A DNA stretch of 64,000 nt from Fasciolopsis buskii (Eukaryota > Platyhelminthes > Trematoda > Plagiorchiida > Fasciolidae). The notes under the pieces were generated by a model. It worked only from the letters and a program-made list of their open reading frames with translations, did no database searches and had not been told where the DNA came from. Positions 34,480 to 45,235 of this stretch are shown in pieces (the first letter of the stretch is position 1; every line of letters begins with the position of its first letter). The DNA is taken from the NCBI GenBank assembly GCA_008360955.1, contig LUCM01005575.1, positions 248,001-312,000 of the forward strand. The letters are read 5' to 3'. The position numbers and the translations under genes are program-made.

Positions 34480-35526
34480 TCACATAGGCTGCTTGGATTC
34501 AAAACGGATATCAGTCAACCAAGTTACTGGAAAATGAGCTTAGAAGACATGAATACATTACTCGCCGGAGGTCGAGGTTTATCTCTCCACGCACTGCATA
34601 TAATATGTACAGACTGTGCAAAACAGACCCTAGGAAACAAATAAAAACAATGTGCTGATGAAACTTACGATCGAAAGGATTCCAAAGTTACCAATAGCTC
34701 GACTTCACCTTTTGACCCGAAACCAAGACAACTGTTGTAACAATGAATTACGCAAAGAATAGATTTCCGGACGGTAGGTAACAATGTCGACTGATCCTGA
34801 CTTAGATCCTTCTCAGAATCATCTGTTCGATCTTGAGTGTATAATTTCATGATATCCAAAGGTAAACACACAGATATCTGATCACGCGAGCATACTCGAA
34901 GGGGTCCACTTCGCGTGTACTGAGCACTCCCATCTCGTATTTCTACGAAAGACAACTCCTGCAAACTGGAGCCCTGGTGAGTTCGGCATCTGAAATATGT
35001 AAAAGACATTCCAAATTGCATACCGCTCTACAGGATGTATTGCTCGCTCGGCGTCCGTGAAAACAGGAGTCACTCTTAGCCACCAATCAAGAGGCGTTAC
35101 TGACGGACGAAACGCTATCGTCATTGGCCACTGTCGACCACGAGGGACGCAAATTTGTGGCACGTCTGTGCGTGAGGTCGGCTCAATCACCTTGGGAATA
35201 ACACGATATAGATTTGCGGAACAATGAAACTAACCTGATAATGTGTTGTCACACAAGAACCGGGTTTCCCTGGAGTGGGAATCTTAAGATGAAAGTCGTG
35301 ATATCCCCTACATGGTTTGCTAGAAAAAAGCAACAACAAGCGTTGATACTTTTGACTTACCTGACATCCGTGGATAATCTTCTGTAACTGTTGACTAGTG
35401 GAGCCTGAGAGAGAATCTGGAATGTTGCATTCTAATAACAAATCAGACATTGAATACTACCTCAGTGTTGCTTATGAACTGAGCCAGCGACTCGGGGCTA
35501 ATTCTCAGCTCTTCGTCACAGGATAG
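34480..35526 (-). CDS. p53-family transcription factor, DNA-binding domain (partial gene model)
   Basis: Seven minus-strand exons join in phase: 35461-35526, 35361-35431, 35235-35319, 35024-35190, 34669-34989, 34562-34629 and 34480-34526 (stop). They give 274 residues without the true N-terminus. Introns are 29-44 nt with GT..AG ends. The product reads as a p53/p63/p73 DNA-binding domain. GYHDFHLKIP (about 50-59) matches YGFRLGF; the ICVPRGRQWPMTI region matches FCQLAKTCPVQL. VERCRTH (C131, H134) matches VRRCPHH, CYNSC (C213, C217) matches CNSSC, VTLES matches ITLED, and CSAWRDK (C248, R252) matches CACPGRDR. All four zinc ligands are present. Human R248 is Lys223, the R273 position is Ile246, and about 30 extra residues lie around 175-205. 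N-terminal exons and a tetramerisation domain were not found. The last exon is the least certain. Confidence 0.85.
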
Positions 35527-35878
35527 CTACATTTGATTGATTGAGAAGACGTAAAGAGAACACCAACCGGAAAAGCCATAATTCTGCCAACAGAGCATCT
35601 GGAAAAGTTGATAACCAGAGATTAAAACCGATTCATTTGAAGGAATGCTTATTTGAAAGATGTACTGCTTTCCAAATCTTCAAGCAATTTTATCCCACTT
35701 GGTTTTCATTCAGTAGGTATTTTCCCTTGCAGTTATTAAATGATTTAGTCAACTGATTTTTCCTTCGAATCACCGGACATGTACACGGACGATGACTTTA
35801 CGCATAAATCGGGACGCTGGTTTGTAGGACATTTAATAGCAGTTAGTCAAAGACGTCCTTCATAGGGAGGATAAATGC
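35527..35878. other. Upstream flank of the p53-like gene
   Basis: Immediately 5' of the first recognised exon the minus strand has a pyrimidine-rich stretch ending in an AG acceptor at 35527-35528, so this is probably intron. A further coding exon or promoter could not be identified here. Confidence 0.4.
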
Positions 35879-35924
35879 TATATATATATATATGCATACA
35901 TATATGCATATATATATACTTGTG
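35879..35924. repeat. AT-rich microsatellite with TGCATA interruptions
   Basis: TA dinucleotides broken by two GCAT insertions, abutting the RTE-like leader fragment. Confidence 0.9.
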
Positions 35925-36430
35925 GTTTTTTGCACTACTCGGCCACCCAGTCCGAAGTAGGTCTGTTTAATGGAAGGTGAATCTCTAGCGCAACCAAACG
36001 CCAACTGCAGAGTAGCAAAGTTGCATAAAAACGAGTTGGTTGCCGGTTGATTGGTTTATGCGTCTGCCATAGGAAACCCTGTCAGATCAGTGGAACAAAT
36101 GGCCTTATTTCGTTGGTACGTTACACCCGCCATGTCAATTCTAACAGGGGATCTTCCGCTACTTTCTAGGTAGGACGCTTTCCAGGCTAAATCCCACTAC
36201 TCCCACGGCAATGTCGCTGTTTATCCACGGCCCCTTATTCAGAGAGCGTGAATCCACATTTACAGATAACCACCAAAATGGCGGTTGTTTTCCCAACCGT
36301 GGATTGGAGCGGCGCCCGGTGGCACATAGCTCTGCGTTGAGCCCCAGCCGGGGCTCATGCCATATAAGACACAGGTGAAAGCACAAATTCTCCCGGAAGA
36401 ATACAACAGGTTTCGCGATTATTACCACCC
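35925..36430 (-). mobile_element. RTE-like leader (5' UTR) fragment
   Basis: This block resembles 11060-11420 and 12120-12230 in the element at 9466-12260, in the same strand sense. Shared blocks include the CCACGGCC..TTATTCAGAGAGCGTG region and GTGGCACATAGCTCTGCGTTGAG. The minus-strand open frame 36159-36428 lies wholly inside it and is not an independent gene. Where the EN should follow, an AT microsatellite occurs and the element stops. Confidence 0.6.
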
Positions 36431-36799
36431 GTCAGCTATGCGTACTATCTATATACGATGTCTTCTGCAACCGTGTGTCCTCTTCCTGAATGCTGTTCTT
36501 GAGTGACCGACAAAAAACGTTCCTCGAATCACCGCTGCTGTCCAAAAATGGACCCACTATTCATGTACACCTCTGGTTATTCAAAGATTCTAGTACTAAA
36601 ACCAACATCGGAATGTACAATCATATGAGCCATTGGACAGGTGTACCGGGCGTATATGTCCTTTGAGTGGTAATGACCTCAAGGCCAGTCGAGTGCCTCA
36701 GAAAAGTGCCTTATTGTTTACTTACACCACTAACGACTATTTTTTGTTTCATGCGCTCCCTGATACCAACTTGATCCGCGGCCTCTCATTCACATCATA
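36431..36799. other. No supportable gene
   Basis: Nothing recognisable between the leader fragment and the next RT. Confidence 0.5.
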
Positions 36800-37910
36800 A
36801 TTTCAGATAATTTTTTTAGTTTACCTTCTCAAAAGCTTGCTCCGGCTTCCGTTTCGACCTCAATTCGGTTCACTGGACAGCGCTACTCAGTGCACCCCAC
36901 CGGAAAGGTATTCCAAAAAAGTTCGTGAACCACCTGCCTGCACACCTATAGTCGCGCCAAGGTATAAGATGAACTACCAATGTTACTCAAAACGACTAAC
37001 AATGTTCGACAAGGATGCTTCATTTCTCGTTTCCTGTTCAAATTCGTCATTGACAAAGCAATGGAGGGTCATTTAGGAAGTTTTTAGTATGTTAGCATCA
37101 GACTGGCCAATATAGGGATGTTTGTGACCTGTTTTAAGCAGGCAATCTCGTGTGCCTGTTTAAATCTCCGGAACATGTGCAGCGTGCAGTAGATAGACTC
37201 GCGAGGGCTGTAGCTCCGCTTGACATGTGCTTTGCACCCTAGAAAAGTAAAGTGCTGTTACAAGACTGGACGACGTTAGTGACGAACTTGATCCTTGATG
37301 AAGAACTAACGGTTCTCGGCCGTTTGAGTTACCTTGGCATTTGCATGTCGAAGGACGGTAACACGGTAGTGGAGGAAAGCACGCGTATATCCAAGGCTCG
37401 AGCGCTGTACGCTGTACTAAAGCACTTGTGGCGCCGAGATGACTTTTCACTGAAGCACTGCACCGCAGTAAGTTCACCTATTTTTATATGGTTGCAAGAC
37501 ACGGATTTTGCGCGCCGAAGATTTTCATCGCTTGGAGATTTTCGACGATCAATGTCTGAGTAGTATAGTTAAGATATTGTAGAGTGACCATGTGAACAAT
37601 GTGCAGGTTGGGAATCTAATATTAGGTGCCGGTTGTGAGAACGCTTTGTCTCAGCGCAGGAAGTCTAATAGACTTCGTTGACCGGGCCACGTGTTGCGTA
37701 TGGAAAACATTCATCTACCGCATAATAGACAGGAAATAAGGCACGGCATACACCGTACCTCTCTCGGGACAGAAGTCACATAGAGGTCACCGGATGGCAT
37801 GGCAATGTCGAATGTGAACGTGTACAGCGAACTTAAGTAAAGTAGGTACCTTGCATTTTCGTGGTTGTGCTCTGAAAAACCTGACAATCATCCGGCTAGA
37901 GTGAAGCATA
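36800..37910 (+). mobile_element. RTE-like RT (family II), palm to C-terminus
   Basis: Plus strand, across several frames: FDLNSVHWTALLSAPHRKGI (motif A region), VRQGCFISRFLFKFVIDKAM (motif B), GNLVCLFKSPEHVQRAVDRL (motif C normally YADDIVCLF), MCFAP then KVLLQDWTTLV (family CFAPSKCKVLLQDWT), LSYLGICMSKDG, ISKARALYAVLKHLWRRDDF, then the family II tail with LILGAGCENALSQRR, MAWQCRM and CTANLSKVG. YADD is replaced by a stop plus AGN, and FDSV is degraded, so the copy is dead. It is the fullest family II RT here and the counterpart of the minus-strand tail at 15374-15840. Confidence 0.88.
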
Positions 37911-39019
37911 CGGTAGGGAATCGTAAACAGGGGCGATCGTCTTGTCATATTTTGTCGAATCAGGATGATTGGGAACAAATGCGTCCGTACGATTAGAGGG
38001 CATATATGTGTTGGCTATTACGATATCTTTTCCTCCGCCCTCTGTAGATCTACCTTCTGTCCCTACTGGATATTCAGATTCTATAACAACATACAACCCT
38101 TGAAAAAAGTCAGTGGGCTGCGGAACTTGCCCTGCTGTTTACCGCTGAACGATGATGATGAGAGTGATGACGCTGTACTATGTGCTATGGAGTGTAAGAA
38201 CTGAAAGGATGATAGGCGGAATACAAATCCAGTGGAAAACCAAATGTGACTAAGTTGATAACCAAAGCAATTAAGTATCCCACAGGACTTTATAGTGTTC
38301 TTGCAAAACCTGAGTGGTAATACACATTACTACTGTCATCTATGACGGTAACTTCATTCATTTTTCCAATATATGTAGTGGCTCATGCATTGTCATTAAG
38401 AAACATCATGCGGTGAGCACTGTGGTAACCTGAGCAGCATGTCTCCAAACTGTCCCCGACGGTGACTTGTTGCAGTGGGTTGGAAAACAGTACAAACCGT
38501 CATCGCTGGGGACTAAAAATCGTCCACCGATAGTTCCCGGAACGTTTCATCCGGGCGCCTTCGGGAACTGCTATTTGCCCTCAACAGGGGCAATTTTCTA
38601 CCAGAAGGGCATTATTTTGGGATTGCTTCAAAGCATGAAGGATAAGAGCAAACCTGTCGGAATAATTATTCAATGTCCACATTGACCTAGAGACATCGGT
38701 ATAGAGCGTACACTCAACACGTTCGGATTCCGGGTACCTTTGACGTAAATTTGCATGCCCGTTTCGAAGTGAAGTAGGAAATGGTACATGCCACCGTGGA
38801 CCACATAGTTAACAATTTTTTGAGGAGCATAGTTCCACCGGACATACGCCACATGGCTTTTAGCACGCCCGAATAATTCGGAGCCAGACTTTATTGTGCA
38901 CGCTGAACCAAACTGCACCACCATGGGCGAATTAATACGTAGAATAACAATAATTTACGAAACACTTACTTGGTTCCACGGCAGGAAAGACCGTTGATAA
39001 TTTTCGTTCATTCATCTCC

Positions 39020-39056
39020 GAAATATTAACCGAAATATTAACCGAAATATTTAACA
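39020..39056. repeat. Short tandem repeat, 12-base unit, three copies
   Basis: The unit CGAAATATTAAC occurs twice exactly and a third time with one extra T. Confidence 0.9.
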
Positions 39057-39142
39057 AGACAATAAACTAACTCCTTCAAACGCAACATAAGGCACCAGAA
39101 AGCAGAAATCAGCACCAAAACTTACACAATTAATCAAACGAG

Positions 39143-39211
39143 GCGGTCCACAGACCGCGCCGCACACCTTTCGACGCTTGAAGCCGCTCCATTGTCAAGG
39201 CCGAAGCGGCT
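39143..39211. repeat. Cluster of GC-rich hairpins
   Basis: GCGGTC (39143-39148) and GACCGC (39153-39158) form a 6-bp palindrome with a 4-base loop. AGCCGCT (39182-39188) pairs with AGCGGCT (39205-39211) across 16 bases. The stretch is GC-rich against AT-rich surroundings. It has no terminator-like T run and no known family. Confidence 0.6.
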
Positions 39212-42200
39212 CTGAGCGCTTAGCGGTTTGGCTACTGAAAGCAATCGTCTGGATTTGTAGATGCACATCATAGTTTCCATCTACAGTGCTATCATTTTTC
39301 TTGGTGCAATACTTGCCCTGCTTTTGCAGTCGCAAGTGAACGTGCTCGAGCCTTCTGGCCACACGTAAACTTTCCGTAAGACGAAGACAGACAGAATCGT
39401 CCGTGTGCATGCACCTCCATATCGCTGAGTTTCAACGAGACTGGTTAACAGTACCACAGTTAAAAGAACTGTAATTCCAGAGACACTACATCAACGTAGC
39501 CCAGAGTTCGAGGAACGATAAGCTACCAAATGGTCGCCGTGAAAAATTGCGAACTTCCGGATGGGCACTTCAATGGCAATCAAAAAGGAACAGGGGATGA
39601 TTGACAGACCAAATATTCCCGGCCGACGAACGAGTCAACTTACTTAGCTCTATGAAACAGAAAATATACGAGACTCGGCGCGGCGACCGCAATGGATAGG
39701 GCGCCCATACAGCGTGAAGTAATTCTCATTTAGGTCCTGGACAAGTTTCGTTACTTCTTTGCACATTCAAGGGAACGTGTTTTCCCAAGCCACAACACAC
39801 GTGTTGAACGGATGATCTCTCTAACTAAACATAGAACAAAAGCATCGCTCTCTGGAGACTGCGTATTAGTGAAAATTGACGTGACCTTGAGGTTATAGTC
39901 TCATTTGTGGAGGTAGCCGAATGTGAAAATTTCAACACATCCGCCATTTTTGTTCTCTATATTCTATCTCGGTGAATGATATATTCAGAAACTGGCATAA
40001 CACGGTATCATCGTAGAAGGCCATAGATGGTTAACATTAAATCCCGTGTTATAGGGCAAAACACATCACATGCGACTTCAGAACGGTCGGGCATAATTAC
40101 AGCGAATCAACCGGGCCGATTTTCTTTGTACATTATATCCTGGGGTGAGTGCCACCAGTAGACATGCAAGTCAAACGACTTAGTATGATACAGTGGGGAA
40201 AACAGCCTTCATAGGCTGAAGTCCAATGTTTGACGTTAACGACAGTGGTTTGTGCCCTAGGTTTCTTCAGTGAAGAGCTTTGAAGCAAGACCAAAATTTG
40301 CTACGTCAATTCACATCATGACAGGTTTCATGAACGAGTGATGGAGGCTTTAGGAATGGTGTTCCGACATCAGGGCTTCCTCGGAGCGAATTTTTGTGAC
40401 ACCCTTGGCCTCGGTCTTTACTTCAGCAAATCAAACCTCTTCGTCACCGATGCGAAATTCACTGACAATACAGGAGAGAAGTGACATATATGGTATAATC
40501 CACGGACGTTTGCCGGTTCAATCTAAAGAACACGGTGTTTGAGGTCCTACAATTGTTGCATCATTATTGGGTGGTAAACTGACAGGATTATGCAGGAGGT
40601 CGAGAGGGATAGTCAAAAGTTTCGCATGCATTGATGGCAAGACCAATATGCAGATAAAAATGTTGGGAAAGAATTGGCCCAAACTGTACCAAATCTATTA
40701 AAGGATGGGAATTACACCTTGAAATCTACGAAAATACTGATTTTACACAAACTGGTTGCAACAGTCGCGAAAAGGTGGGATTTGATATCGCCCTGGAGGT
40801 ATGGAGCGGCTTGTTTGCAAGCGTCCTTTCGTGGAAGGCACCATCGGTCCCTAAATACACGTGTCACAAATATTCACAACAAGTTCGTTTTTCAATATGT
40901 TGGTGCAGTCATTAGGATTGGTATATGTGGAAACTTTTACCATGCCTCCTGTGTTAATAGTTGCCGTCATGTTTTCCACCCAGTCCTTAGGTTCCTTTAG
41001 GCTATGGATGCACAAATAGATCGGTGGTAGAGCGTGGGTATTTCTGGCGGAAAGCCTTGAATGAGACTTAGGTCTGCATGTGAGTTTGCGCTACATTCCA
41101 GCAGAGTCTGAAACACGGAGATGGAAAGTGGATCCGACCCTCGCCCACGGTTTAGTTTGTGGTTGCCCGGGAAACGCAAACTGAGATTGACAAAAACATC
41201 GATTACTATCTAGAGTTTTGCATTTAGGTGAAATTTGATAGAGACAGTGTATAACAAGTGACTCATCATGTGTCTGGAGATTTCCATCCCTGAATATGGG
41301 CGCGGCGGCCGGGAAATGGAAGCTGAAATTCAAAACCTGCCACCGAATTTGAACTTAAATGGAACAGACTGATATCACTGCCTTAGGGCCATTTATTAGA
41401 TATGAAACGGTAGTGCCTTTAAACGTAGGGTGGATGCCGAAAGGCTGATCTAACGGGTTGCGGTATTTCAGTTCATTTCGGTTTGTTTCCAGGATTTGAG
41501 GTCTGAGTGCTTGTTCGTCCGGCCTCTTGTTTCGGTGAGCATCTTGTATCTCCTGGCACTTTGATGATGGGAAAACCAAAGACCTATTCATTCTGCTTTG
41601 ATGGGCAAAGTTCCATCTGCCTCTAGCTTTGCTGGTGATCTGCAAAGCTCTAATTAGATAAGAATCTTACGTACTTTGCGATTACCGGTCCGGTATTACG
41701 CAAAACCGGAAGGTGATCGTGAATCGAATTACTGATCAAACCCGGAGATCTTCCGTCGAGTAACCCGCACAACACTCATGTGCTTATACATGAAATCGTC
41801 TGCCGAGCCTGCGCCGGCTAATTCGGTTTGGAATTCGTTCCATCCATTTATGGTTCTTATCAAAGAAGCATGGCCAGTTGCTCCCATTTTTGCACATCCC
41901 TTTTTGATGGCCATTTCTTGGCTTCTTGGCAAAGAGTTGTTTCTTACCTCGAAAAGGTAACCAGTTTATCCATTACCTTTGTCTATTCGATACTATCGAT
42001 GCTAATATGACGTCGCTTCTAAATCTTCTTTCTTTTGGAAAGTAGGACGATCCTGATGCACATCATCGGCAACCGTCGACTGTGCTCTACTTTTTACCCA
42101 AGTGCCTGTAGTTCCACGGATCAAGGACATTCTGGAAGTCCATGTGGCAGAAATCGATTTGTTGCTTCTGTCCAGTCGGCTAGTAAATTTTTCGTGGAGG

Positions 42201-44689
42201 CTGGCCCTATTCGACAAATGCAATCAATCCTGCGTAAAATCGTGCTGGCATGTGGACCGCAGATTGTTGCGCTTAGGCTGTTCCACCGTTCTGTCCCTAA
42301 CGATGCTTGAGAGTTATCGAGTTCAGATTGATAAGCCTACGGCAGGAAATGTGGCGGGCGTACCGAGTGACAGTTCAACTAGCTACTTATTTCAGTTTCC
42401 TTTTCCATTCGGACAGATTCATTGCTGTCGTCCAACAACGAATGTCTTCAAGCTTAGTATTCGTACGCTTCTATTTGCAATGTCACCATTCAAGTTTCAC
42501 GGAACCTTGCGTCGTCCATGGATTAGTCCAGACATTGATTTCTAGCCTGCCAGTGAATGGTGCAGTCAAAGTTAGACAATGCGTATTTGCTTTTCCCTAG
42601 GGATAATAGTAAACATAGCGATATATTATTTAACTGCGTCGATGGATATGCTCCAGTGCAAGATCAAACTCTACGTAGACGCTACAAATCGCAGAGAAGA
42701 AAGTGCTTCAAAAATGAAAACAGATATCGGGGTTAGTCCAGATTATCTACCTGACATTCAGCGCAATACAACGCTCATAAGCACCAATGGCGCGCATTGC
42801 AATCACAAAGCTCAGTTGGCTAAGGGCGGCGAATGTCGAGGTATGGCCTCAGTAACTGAACCTAGTAGCCCTATAAAATAGACGTGAAAGTCAACTGGTG
42901 ATGCTGGAAATCAATAAATTTCATGAATACTGGACAGGTAATTGTCAAAATTGACCGAAATGGGAAAGAAAAAAGGTTTCAAATGATGCACAGCAGTACG
43001 ACGATGAAAAGGGGCCGGTCCTTGCACCTTGGTTCCTTCAGCCAAGGGAAATAATCAGAAGCCATTTGCAAATGCGGAAAAAGGCAGAATAATAATACAG
43101 GATTTTGGTAAGACCATGCCACGGAGAAATGGAAGTAAACCGCCAGCAAGTGATTGAGGAATATTATGCAACGTTTTGAATAATATGTTAAGCGCCAGTA
43201 ACACGGCCTTCTGGTTTCAGAACGAATAAGGCTACAAGCATAGGGGAGCCATGAGTGTCGGGGGAAAACTGACGATGTTAGGAGATAGAAAGTCGTGACG
43301 ATATTCGAAGAAGATGGATTTTGTGGTCGCCCACGCGGCGATTGATTGCCAGTGGGAGTTGGTAGCCATCGTTGGGCAGTTCCAGCAGTGAAGCTACATA
43401 GTTGGGAAGACTTGTCCATTCACAAAACGTTGACGTTTAGGAGCAAACTGCTGGGCCTCAGTTTCCAGACAGACCTGTGGTTTTGGTGTGTTTTTTCGGC
43501 GTTCCCCGGGGTTTGGGAGTAGTGTCTCCCTTAAGCGGGACCCATGAGTTGGGTCACGCTTGTCCATCCTGAAGCAGTAATTCTGAGTTTTGTGCCTGCC
43601 TGCTTTCCTGGTTTGGAGAGACAAGCAAGAAAGGAGCCAGAATCTGGATAGTACACTATTGATGAGACGCCTTGAACGGAAAATAATAGAAAGGTGGTGG
43701 TCTAAAAGTTTTGGTGAGGATTTTGATCCGCGTTGCAGAAACGGCGGGTTGCGAAAGGTGGTGTTTTTTAATGAGGCGGTAGATGATGCAACGCTTTCCG
43801 AATAGGGGGCCAGGTGACACTTTTGACCAGAAAGGAGAGTCAGTTGATGATAAAAATGTTGATTTGGGGTAGATATCTTATCGCCATAAATGTACATCTT
43901 TCTATTTATCTACCTTGTACCATGCTTGTTAAACACGGGCAATCCGGATGGGTAATAGTTGCGTCAGCAGTGTTTTGTGGGCAAAAAATTGCGGAAGATC
44001 AGCCAATTCCTTCTAATTGTGGCCGCAAAATTACGTCCCTTTGGAAACTATGGCGAATTCAACCGACTTGTCATTGAAGTAGAAGCCGAGCGGATTGTGC
44101 AAATTTATTATTTTATACGGATGGCTTTTTACATGGGAGGGAATATTTGACAGTGAAGTAGTTCCTAAATGGTATCTCGTACGCAGGAACTGAGATCACG
44201 AGCTCATTAAGGTGCAGAGCATCCTTTTGCGAACAACGCAAAGAAGAGAGGTTAATTTTTGCTTGGGGTAGCCAGGAGAAAGATAGCCCAGAAGTCGTTT
44301 CTTAAATATTCGATGAACGTCATCAATCTCGGCTCTATCGCAGTGTCCCACATCAGAAGACATGACAGGACGAGGATGAAGAATAGGCCTTACTTGGATT
44401 TAGTTTATCGAAAGCTTTCTTTTTGGATTTCCGATTTTTCTATGCATTAACCTAGCTGGTGTTCTGGCCTTTGCAATTTGGATAACTGTGCGTTCAGAGG
44501 GGTTGAACGCCACAAGGTAGTGCTAAACCAGACACTAGACTGCTTGTTAGATAGCAGTGGTTTTTTGTTGGATTTGAAGTTTCCTGTTGGGGTGTGGCAT
44601 TTGTGCGCAAATAGGTTGCTTTTGTGTGAATCGACGAATTTGTGCAATCCGAATCAAGGGAGGGTAAATTAATTTTTATGTCGCTCAGG

Positions 44690-45235
44690 GCATTGCATAT
44701 GGAAGCATATTCAGTTTTGGTATCACTCGTGTGAAGTTAGCAACTGATATTTTGTTTTTCTTTTGATGGTACTTAAGACAAGTGAGTGGGACTGGATCTA
44801 TAATTAGATTTACTTCTTCGGGCCATTTTGTAAATTGGGACAAGGACGGAAGTTTTTCTTCGATGAGGAAAGATCCCGCCGCCCAAAAGTAAATTGTGCA
44901 AATTGCACAGCCGTGTTGGAATACCCGCACCCAGAATTTAATGGAGTTTGGAAGAAGCCCATCTAGCCCAACTTGCAAATACGGTGTTTTTTTCAGATAG
45001 CAGTTAGGTGATACCGTTTCGGTGGAGTGCAAATTTTGCGGTTTGAAAAGAGACTAAAGCATTGTCCTGTACGGAATAAAAAGGCACTGAACATCCCTGA
45101 TGATGTGCTGGTGGGACCCCTAATATGGCCGATGTGATGTGTGAATTAGATAGGCAGTTGCCTATTCTCAATAATCTGTTTATTGCTGCAGCGTCGCTTG
45201 CAGGGTGACATTCTAAAAATTCCTTTTTCATAGGA
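44690..45235 (-). mobile_element. CR1/Jockey-type LINE RT fragment
   Basis: Minus-strand frames, read across small shifts, give LLGGGIFPHRRKTSVLVPIY and KSNYRSSPTHLS. These match the RT fingers of CR1/Jockey-type LINEs (L..G.fP..WK.A.v.PI.K.g....nYRPvSLTc). Before it, VGLDGLLPNSIKFWVRVFQ resembles the preceding SPGpDGip...LK segment. Palm motifs are not recognisable downstream. This is a different LINE type from the RTE-like elements in the first 38 kb. Confidence 0.65.

Larger units (their letters stand above)
37911..44689. other. Mostly unassigned; small repeats near 39.0-39.2 kb
   Basis: Open frames such as 38467-38685 (plus), 38670-38924 (minus), 42102-42545 (plus) and the 167-codon 43394-43897 (minus) carry no domain I can name. 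Some could be host exons, but neighbours do not splice in phase. From about 43 kb the minus strand becomes pyrimidine-rich, like the LINE region that follows, so this part may be decayed LINE sequence. Confidence 0.4.

Noticed and set aside
34480..35526. Reading the region as an immunoglobulin-type or CUB protein
   Set aside because: Single short strings suggested these folds, but the joined exons match the p53 DNA-binding domain throughout, including all zinc ligands.
38670..38924. 84-codon minus-strand frame that looks protein-like
   Set aside because: No family recognised, no convincing splice partners; the opposite strand is also open nearby.
41355..42223. Possible PLE or LTR-element RT on the minus strand
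   Set aside because: Scattered short resemblances do not occur in a consistent order.
43394..43897. 167-codon minus-strand frame as a host gene
   Set aside because: Ser/Arg-rich, no domain, within a pyrimidine-rich strand next to LINE remains; left unassigned.
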